Source: JAYWXI01 sp036016955 (lineage in GTDB: Bacteria > Bacteroidota > Bacteroidia > Flavobacteriales > Weeksellaceae). Taken from it: a stretch of DNA of 45,493 bases. A program made the translations under genes and the position numbers. The DNA lies in NCBI RefSeq assembly GCF_036016955.1, contig NZ_JAYWXI010000015.1, positions 1 through 45,493 of the forward strand, written 5' to 3'. The notes below the pieces were generated by a model, which saw only the letters and a program-made list of their open reading frames with translations, was not told where the DNA came from and did not search any database. The stretch's first letter is position 1. Every line of letters begins with the position of its first letter. Below are positions 39,009 through 45,493 of the stretch, in pieces.

Positions 39009-42000
39009 ATGACTAAAAGAGAGTTGAAAAATTGGTTAAAATATTATAGAGCATCTTTGATAGATGCATCTAGAGGTAATAAGTATTCATATTTAGGAGA
39101 CCCTATTGTTAGAGATAATTTCAGTATTGAAGAACTATCTCAAGAAGAAACTAAATTAATATGGGATGAAAAAAATATGTATTCCTTTAAATTTGAAGAA
39201 TATGTAACTGATCTAGACCAATTAGAAACTTTATATGATGAGGAAGAAGAAGGTTTTGAAGTTATCAATCTAGGCAAAGGAGGTAATGAAGTAAATTCTG
39301 TTAAATTTAATAAAATAGAAATAGCCCCCATTTTTATTCAAAATTCAAAAGAGCATACAGAATTTGAGGGTAATAATGAAATTCATTATCCCTATTGGAT
39401 TCCAGCATATTTAAGACAAGATGGCAAACTATTCCCTCCAAAACAGGATGAGACACCAACATTTCTAAGAGAATATTTAAGTCCCAATCCTAAAGATAGT
39501 CCCACTATAGCTGAAATGAGTAAACTAGATTCTGAATTATCAAATTTTGAATTTAACAAGAATACATGGAAGCAGTATTGGAAAGATTGTGAGATATATT
39601 TTACAAAAGTAACAGATAAAAAATACACTGACTATCAGCAGCACATTGTAAAATTAAGGATATGTAAGTATGAAGATATTAATACCACAAAACATATTCT
39701 TTCCCTTTATAATGACCTTATCTTTAAGAATAAGGATTCTAACGCAAGTTACAATGTGCTAGAAAAGTTACTAGATACTGATGTTCCTCAAAAAATAAAT
39801 GGCAGTAAAGAAATTGAAGATATTCTTATTCCTAATCATTATGGGCATATGGGGGAAGAATTTCCATTGTCTAAATCACAAAGAGAAGCATTTGCTAAAT
39901 CACAATACAAAAATCACTCTGATATTTTTGCAATTAATGGTCCTCCAGGTACTGGTAAAACAACAATACTACAAAGTTTTATTGCGAATAGTCTAGTTAA
40001 TGCGGTACTGAATGATGCAGTGCCTCCATTAATTGTGGGTTGTTCCACCAATAATCAAGCTATTACTAATATTTTGGATAGTATGAAGTTAGATAACAAA
40101 ACTAATGACATACTACAGGAAAGATGGTTACCTGATGTATCTTCATTTGGATTGTACCTTACAGGAACGTCAAAAAGTGCAGAAGAATTAAAAAACTATC
40201 AATGTACTACGAGTCCATTTTTTAGTGATGGTTTTGTTTATCAGCTTGATAAAAATTTAGATATTGTAAAATATGAGAACTACATTATTAGTAAATTCTT
40301 GGAATATGTAAAAGAACAAAAACTCAACTATGATTTCTCGCAAGAAACCACTATTGATAAAGTAAAATCCTATTTAAAGTACCTTATAGATAATTGTAAA
40401 AAAGATATAGACAATTATGTAGATGTAGCACTTTTGAAATATACCATTCCAAGTTTTCTAAAATCATATCATTTTGAAAATGAAAATGATGTAATACAAT
40501 CAATTGAAAACACAAAGCAGAATATTGGAAGAGCAAAACAACTTATTAGTTCCCTAGAAAGGTATAAAGTGCTTCTAGAAGAAAAGTATAAGAGCTTCCC
40601 ATTTTATATAAAATATTTTCCTTTTTCTAGTTTCAAAAAGATTAAAGAAAATGCTTTTAAATTAGTGCTTCAAGAGCATTTGGATTTATATGCTACATCA
40701 ACAAAATTTCATCATTATTTTGAAATTCAATCTACTACAGATGAGTTGATTTTAAATACACAAAAACAGCTTAAACAACTAAAAGATAAACTTTCGCAAT
40801 TAGAAAAAATAATAGAAGAGTGTAGAATAAGACATCAAAAATATGCTCATAAACTACAATTATGGAATATTGAATATCAATACAAATGGAATAATTTAAT
40901 AGAAAAAACTAAAGAAGAGTATCAAAACCTAAATGTAATTGAAGATATAGCTGTAAAATTAGATATTTCTTTAAGACATAAATTATTTTGGCTTTGTGTC
41001 CATTACAGAGAAGCAGAGTTTATAAAAGAACAGTTTGATAAAGAAACTAGCAAGTATGAAAGAAGTGCAAAACAATATAGAATAAGGCTTGAGAGATTAG
41101 CCAAAATAACCCCTCTTTTTATCTCTACTTTTCACACTTTACCAAAGTATTGTTCATACTATTCCCATTCAGAAGGAAATGTATTTTACAGCAACCTTTT
41201 TGATTTTATGATTGTAGATGAGGCAGGGCAAGTTTCTCCTGAAGTAGCAGTTCCTTCCTTTGTGTTTACAAAAAAGCTACTTACTGTGGGAGATATTCAC
41301 CAAATTGAGCCTATTTGGGGTGTTTCAGAATCTGTAGATTATAAAAATGCTGAAAAATATGATATAATAGATAAAGAAGAATATTTTAAATTTCTCAAAG
41401 ATTATGGCTATTTAGCTTCTAGTGGTAGTGTAATGAAATTATCATTATATAAATCCCATTTCACATATCAATCTAATAATGGAGAGGTTAAAGATGGTGT
41501 ATTACTTAGAGAACACAGAAGATGTTTAGACCCAATTATACACTATTCTAATAAGTATGTATATCAAAATAGTTTAATTCTCAAAGGAGGAAAAAATCAT
41601 ACAAAAGCTCATAATCTTCCTAGTGTAGGCTATTTACATATTAATGGATTTTGTGAAAAATACCATTCAAGCAGTAGAAATATTGCAGAAGCTAATACCA
41701 TTATTCAGTGGCTAAAAGATCAAAAAGAAACCTTAGAAAAAGCATATGATAAACCTTTACAGGATATTGTAGCTATAGTTACACCCTATTCAGCACAAAA
41801 AGACTACTTAAAAAGTCTAGTCAAAATCAACTTTTCTCAGGAACTCTCAGAATCTATGACTGTAGGTACTGTGCATGCTTTGCAAGGAGCAGAAAGACCA
41901 ATTATCTTGTTTTCTCCAACCAATTCAGATCCTAAAAAGTCTTTGTTTATGAATTATGGCGGAAAAAGTAATATGCTAAATGTTGCAGTTACTAGAGCTA

Positions 42001-42620
42001 AACATTCTTTTTTAGTATTTGGTAATATGGTTATTTTTAAACAAGGTCAAAATACTCCTTCATCCAATTTAGCAGAGCTTTTATATACCTATTCAGATAA
42101 TGATTTAGATGATACTTTTATTTTTTCAAAAAACACTTTATTCACTGATGATAAAGATAGAGTACATCATTTAACTACATTAGATGAACATAGAAATGCC
42201 TTAAAGAAATGCTTTAAAATTGCAACATCTGAGATTATTATTAGTTCTCCTTTTATTTCTATAAATGCTATTAATGATGATGGTGTTTCAGAACTTATTA
42301 AAGAGGCTATTAATAAAGATATTAAAGTAACTATACTCACAGATGAAAATCTGGACATGAAAGATGGAAAGCTAAAACCACATTCACTAAAGGGCAGAAA
42401 ATTATTAGAAGAATCTGGAGCAAAATTGATTACATACAAAGGAATCCACAATAAGACTATTTGTGTAGATGACAAATTACTTATAGAAGGCTCTTTTAAT
42501 TGGCTTTCTGCCTCTAGAAATGTAGAGAGTGAGTTTGCAAGAAAGGAGATATCATTGGTTCTACAAGGTGCTAATGTGCCTTCTAAAGTAGATAGAATAA
42601 AAGAAATGTTTAATTTGTAA
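39009..42620 (+). CDS. SF1 helicase fused to a phospholipase-D nuclease domain (MkoC-like, type II Mokosh architecture)
   Basis: The 1203-residue protein has an UPF1/DNA2-like SF1 helicase core (COG1112 type). Motif I is INGPPGTGKTT near residue 312, motif II VDEAGQVSPE near 736, motif III GDIHQIEP near 760, motif V TVGTVHALQGAERPI near 950 and motif VI AVTRAKHSF near 990. A long coiled-coil-rich insert separates motifs I and II (about 490-710). The C-terminus carries one HKD motif, HNKTICVDD then GSFNW (His near 1147), a PLD-family nuclease that probably works as a dimer. Helicase-PLD fusions define the type II Mokosh antiphage protein as I remember it. The next gene starts 7 nt downstream. 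All key residues are intact. Confidence 0.85.
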   Translation: MTKRELKNWLKYYRASLIDASRGNKYSYLGDPIVRDNFSIEELSQEETKLIWDEKNMYSFKFEEYVTDLDQLETLYDEEEEGFEVINLGKGGNEVNSVKFNKIEIAPIFIQNSKEHTEFEGNNEIHYPYWIPAYLRQDGKLFPPKQDETPTFLREYLSPNPKDSPTIAEMSKLDSELSNFEFNKNTWKQYWKDCEIYFTKVTDKKYTDYQQHIVKLRICKYEDINTTKHILSLYNDLIFKNKDSNASYNVLEKLLDTDVPQKINGSKEIEDILIPNHYGHMGEEFPLSKSQREAFAKSQYKNHSDIFAINGPPGTGKTTILQSFIANSLVNAVLNDAVPPLIVGCSTNNQAITNILDSMKLDNKTNDILQERWLPDVSSFGLYLTGTSKSAEELKNYQCTTSPFFSDGFVYQLDKNLDIVKYENYIISKFLEYVKEQKLNYDFSQETTIDKVKSYLKYLIDNCKKDIDNYVDVALLKYTIPSFLKSYHFENENDVIQSIENTKQNIGRAKQLISSLERYKVLLEEKYKSFPFYIKYFPFSSFKKIKENAFKLVLQEHLDLYATSTKFHHYFEIQSTTDELILNTQKQLKQLKDKLSQLEKIIEECRIRHQKYAHKLQLWNIEYQYKWNNLIEKTKEEYQNLNVIEDIAVKLDISLRHKLFWLCVHYREAEFIKEQFDKETSKYERSAKQYRIRLERLAKITPLFISTFHTLPKYCSYYSHSEGNVFYSNLFDFMIVDEAGQVSPEVAVPSFVFTKKLLTVGDIHQIEPIWGVSESVDYKNAEKYDIIDKEEYFKFLKDYGYLASSGSVMKLSLYKSHFTYQSNNGEVKDGVLLREHRRCLDPIIHYSNKYVYQNSLILKGGKNHTKAHNLPSVGYLHINGFCEKYHSSSRNIAEANTIIQWLKDQKETLEKAYDKPLQDIVAIVTPYSAQKDYLKSLVKINFSQELSESMTVGTVHALQGAERPIILFSPTNSDPKKSLFMNYGGKSNMLNVAVTRAKHSFLVFGNMVIFKQGQNTPSSNLAELLYTYSDNDLDDTFIFSKNTLFTDDKDRVHHLTTLDEHRNALKKCFKIATSEIIISSPFISINAINDDGVSELIKEAINKDIKVTILTDENLDMKDGKLKPHSLKGRKLLEESGAKLITYKGIHNKTICVDDKLLIEGSFNWLSASRNVESEFARKEISLVLQGANVPSKVDRIKEMFNL

Positions 42621-42627
42621 TAGACTT

Positions 42628-45465
42628 ATGAATAAAGACTGGCTCATATTAGTTAAAAAATTTGATGTTGAAAGTGCTAGAATAAAGTTTGAAAATATTT
42701 GTGAGAGTCTTTTCAAAAGAATATATCCTAATAAAACAGTTAGGACAGTAAAAGTGAGTCAAGGAGATGGAGGAATTGATGTGTTTATTGGAGAAATAGG
42801 TATAGAACCAATAGATGTAATACAATGCAAGTTTTTTGTTGATGGAATAGATGAATCACAAAAGTCACAAATAAGAAATTCTTTCAAAACTGTAATTGAA
42901 TCTGAAGAATATGAAGCAAAGAGTTGGACTTTATGCATTGTAAATACCCTTGATTTACAACAAAATAAGTGGTGGAGTTCTTGGAAAAGTAAAGTAGAAG
43001 TTAAATACAATCTATCTGATCAGTTTATAAAACTAAAAGATGGAAATGAACTAGTAGATTTACTAAAACAGTATAACTTATATAATAATGCTTTTGAGTT
43101 TGAAGACAGTATAAAGATAAATGAAATACACCAAGAAATTGTTAAAAGAAATTCTGTTCCTGATTTAGATATAAAAACCATATTAAAAAACTCTTCCTAT
43201 GCACTATTAAAACAGGTTAGAAATTATATTGAAAATAAGACAAACACTCACATACAAAGAGCTGAAACAGAAGTAGTATATAATTGGATAAAAACTGATT
43301 TACCTGTCAATAAAAAAAATGTTTTGGTTTTAAAAGGAGAAAAAGGAGTTGGAAAGTCTGCAATTTTAAAAGATCTATATGAAAAATTAGATAAGGAAAA
43401 CTATACAGTATTAGGTATTAAGGCAGATAAATTCTATTGTAAATCTATTTCTGAACTAGAAAGTAAGCTATTTGATAACCAGATAACTTTTGACAAAGTA
43501 ATTAAAAGCCTACAAGAAAAGGAAGATAAAATAGTTGTACTAATAGACCAAATAGATGCTATGTCTCTTAGTTTATCATCTAGTAGAGAGTTTATAGAAA
43601 CTTATATCAGGTTAATTTCTTCATTACAAGACAACAAGAACATAAGGATAATTCTATCATCTAGGTCTTATGATTTAAAATATGATGCAGAGTTAAGCAT
43701 TTATAATTCTGATATTTATAAAACAATTACAGTAAATCTACTATCCATTGAGGATGTTAAGAAAACTCTTTCAGAGTTTAAAATAAACTGTGCTTCTACT
43801 AAGGTTTTAGAATTATTAAGAACTCCTAACCATTTGGATATCTACTGTAGAATATTTGAAAAAGGCACTAAAAAAGATATTGATACTATTTCAACATTAA
43901 AGGAATTATATGACCAACTTTGGAAGACATACATCTCTCCTAAAAGAGATTTAAATCTTAAAAACCTTATTTATACATTATCACAAAGAATGTATAATGA
44001 ACAGAGAATTTCTGTAGGAAATATATATGAAGATGATTATTACTTAGAAGTACAATATCTAAGTTCTCATAACTTACTAGTTGAGTATAATAAAGAAATA
44101 CAGTTCTTCCATCAAACCTTTTATGAATATTGCTTTGCTAAACAGTTTGTAGAAAATAAAGAAAATCTAGAGAATTACATTTTAGAAAATGAGCAAAGTT
44201 TATATGTGAGGTCTGTTATAAAAATGGTTTTGGAATATTTAAGAGAATATGATATAACTAGCTATCATATCACTATCAAAAATATCATAAACTCTAACAA
44301 CTATAGATTTCATGTAAAATCTTTAATTATAGGTGAATTAGGTCTAATAAAAAATCCTAGTATAGTAGAAAAGGAAATAGTAGCTAATACCATTTTGAAG
44401 AATGAAGATTATGAAGATGTATTTGTTAGCTCCATATTTTCAGAAGCATGGGTTCAATTTTTTATTTCAACAGATATTCCTAAAGAATATTTTTTTATTC
44501 AGAATATAGATCAAGATGAAGAGAGCTTTAATCTTATAAAAGAAAAAAGATTCAATTACAATTGGCAGTTATTCAGAAATAATATGAATGAGTGTCCTCT
44601 TTTAATTCTTGAGTATTTAGATAAATTAGATTTTGAAAATAAGACCAATTTTATTGCTAGCTTAATCACATGTATTGATAATTGGACTAATCCCAATCTA
44701 TTATTGTACTTTGAAAAATATATACCTTTCAAAAAAGAATCTAAAGAAAAAATGGACAATCTTTGGTTTTATGAAACTCTAAAAAAAATCTTCCCAGCAA
44801 ATAAAGAGTATGGTTATGAAAAAATAGCTCAACCTATTCTATATTTATATAAAGACTATAAACTTGATTATACATTTGAACATTCTTTAAATAGTACAAT
44901 TAAAGACTTTAATAAAATTTCTCCAAAAGAAACTTTTGAATTTCTCTTTAATCTCTATTATCAAATTTCAGAAAAAACCAAAGTTCCCTATTTCAACTAT
45001 GAAAATATACCTTCTCCTCTATATAAAAGTTCAAGGTTATCAGATTCTACAAGGTCTTCCATATCACATGGAGAAAAAGATCTTAAGCATTATTTATATG
45101 AATTTATAGAAGGTAGTAACACTAAGTATATTACTAAGTTTTATGATGATTATAAGGATACTGATAATGTATCTATTCTTAAATTACTAGTAAAAGGACT
45201 AAATAATAATCCTAAAGTACATAAAGATAGAGCAATTGAATTAATAGAAATACTAAGCACAAAAAATGTATTTGCAGGAAATGATGATCATTTTCAACTT
45301 TACTTGAGAAAACTAATTAGTAATGTCTATGAATATCTTGATGATAATCAAACAAAATTTATTGAATCTGTTGTATTGAATATGTACGTCTTCAAACTAA
45401 ATTGGACATTTTATAATAAATGTTTAAGGAGTATTTCAGGTTATAAACTTAATAATTTCTGTTGA
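42628..45465 (+). CDS. Mrr-like nuclease fused to a STAND/NACHT-like NTPase
   Basis: This 945-residue protein is probably an NLR-like immune sensor. Residues 1-130 form a restriction-endonuclease (Mrr, PD-(D/E)XK) domain with GDGGIDVFIG (about 46-55) and IDVIQCKFF (62-70) giving the D...QxK active site. The NTPase has Walker A KGEKGVGKSA near 237-245, Walker B VVLIDQIDAMS near 304 and ILSSRSYDLKYD near 342. FFHQTFYEYCFAKQFV near 493 is the winged-helix end typical of NACHT/STAND proteins. The last 430 residues are helical and could be the ligand-sensing part. It lacks the >1500-residue size of classic Avs proteins. Operon with the helicase (7-nt gap). Confidence 0.8.
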   Translation: MNKDWLILVKKFDVESARIKFENICESLFKRIYPNKTVRTVKVSQGDGGIDVFIGEIGIEPIDVIQCKFFVDGIDESQKSQIRNSFKTVIESEEYEAKSWTLCIVNTLDLQQNKWWSSWKSKVEVKYNLSDQFIKLKDGNELVDLLKQYNLYNNAFEFEDSIKINEIHQEIVKRNSVPDLDIKTILKNSSYALLKQVRNYIENKTNTHIQRAETEVVYNWIKTDLPVNKKNVLVLKGEKGVGKSAILKDLYEKLDKENYTVLGIKADKFYCKSISELESKLFDNQITFDKVIKSLQEKEDKIVVLIDQIDAMSLSLSSSREFIETYIRLISSLQDNKNIRIILSSRSYDLKYDAELSIYNSDIYKTITVNLLSIEDVKKTLSEFKINCASTKVLELLRTPNHLDIYCRIFEKGTKKDIDTISTLKELYDQLWKTYISPKRDLNLKNLIYTLSQRMYNEQRISVGNIYEDDYYLEVQYLSSHNLLVEYNKEIQFFHQTFYEYCFAKQFVENKENLENYILENEQSLYVRSVIKMVLEYLREYDITSYHITIKNIINSNNYRFHVKSLIIGELGLIKNPSIVEKEIVANTILKNEDYEDVFVSSIFSEAWVQFFISTDIPKEYFFIQNIDQDEESFNLIKEKRFNYNWQLFRNNMNECPLLILEYLDKLDFENKTNFIASLITCIDNWTNPNLLLYFEKYIPFKKESKEKMDNLWFYETLKKIFPANKEYGYEKIAQPILYLYKDYKLDYTFEHSLNSTIKDFNKISPKETFEFLFNLYYQISEKTKVPYFNYENIPSPLYKSSRLSDSTRSSISHGEKDLKHYLYEFIEGSNTKYITKFYDDYKDTDNVSILKLLVKGLNNNPKVHKDRAIELIEILSTKNVFAGNDDHFQLYLRKLISNVYEYLDDNQTKFIESVVLNMYVFKLNWTFYNKCLRSISGYKLNNFC

Positions 45466-45493
45466 AAATACAACTGTCTTCTTTTTCGGATTG

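Larger units (their letters stand above)
34842..45493. mobile_element. AT-rich integrated genomic island (left part; right end outside the window)
   Basis: From the tRNA fragment onward the sequence is visibly far more AT-rich than the chromosome to its left, and codons change from C-ending to A/T-ending. It contains small membrane and lipoprotein genes, an XRE regulator, a small conserved-looking protein and a defence-like operon, and no housekeeping genes. No integrase, relaxase or transposase is in the visible part. The element type (integrative conjugative or defence island) cannot be decided. Confidence 0.75.

Noticed and set aside
1..45493. CRISPR array
   Set aside because: No regularly spaced repeats of CRISPR length were seen, and no cas genes.

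Overview
This window comes from a member of the Bacteroidota, most likely a Flavobacteriales species near the Weeksellaceae/Chryseobacterium group. The evidence is a GLPGLI-family protein, a PorG-like protein in a Skp-Skp-BamA-UppS run, a Bacteroidota-type M1 peptidase, an aspartokinase with the KIGGTSMS start, and promoters of the Bacteroidota form TTG-N19-TAnnTTTG with no Shine-Dalgarno signal. The genus cannot be fixed from the sequence alone.

Left edge (1-550): three tandem minus-strand promoters with identical 19-nt spacing and a leader typical of an rRNA operon; the 16S gene should start just outside the window. 553-8126 (minus): a secreted protein, RmlD, an acyl-CoA thioesterase, then the envelope-biogenesis run PorG-like, UppS, BamA and two Skp/OmpH chaperones. 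8258-12769 (minus): a capsule/exopolysaccharide cassette (WecA/MraY-like initiating transferase, Wza-like exporter, Wzc-like tyrosine kinase). 12872-14953 (minus): a GT2 glycosyltransferase and a degenerate arginase-like protein. 15083-21583 (plus): GLPGLI protein, FeoA-FeoB plus a 45-residue Cys-rich partner, GlmM and a TPR protein. 21624-24365 (minus): an L,D-transpeptidase-like protein, MsrB and an AT-rich serine hydrolase. 24539-31099: DUF445 protein and TadA (plus), M1 peptidase-CoaX-Rossmann protein (minus), aspartokinase (plus). 31129-33264 (minus): a methylmalonyl-CoA mutase with fused B12 domain. 33335-34482: an MBL-fold hydrolase broken by an SMR efflux gene.

At 34820-34841 lies a 22-nt 3' fragment of a tRNA, best fit tRNA-Asn, with the tRNA's terminator beside it. 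Immediately to the right the base composition falls sharply and stays AT-rich to the window end. I read this as the boundary of an integrated genomic island whose other end, with the integrase and the rebuilt tRNA, lies beyond the window. The island carries small membrane or lipoprotein genes, an XRE regulator with a clear operator between divergent promoters, one small conserved-looking protein, and a two-gene operon at 39009-45465.

That operon is the strongest candidate for an undescribed or composite defence system. Its first gene is an SF1 helicase with a C-terminal single-HKD phospholipase-D nuclease domain, the architecture of type II Mokosh (MkoC). The second, 7 nt downstream, has an Mrr-like nuclease domain, a STAND/NACHT-like NTPase and a long C-terminal region that could be a sensor. 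A partial copy of the XRE operator lies upstream of it, so the regulator may also control the defence genes.
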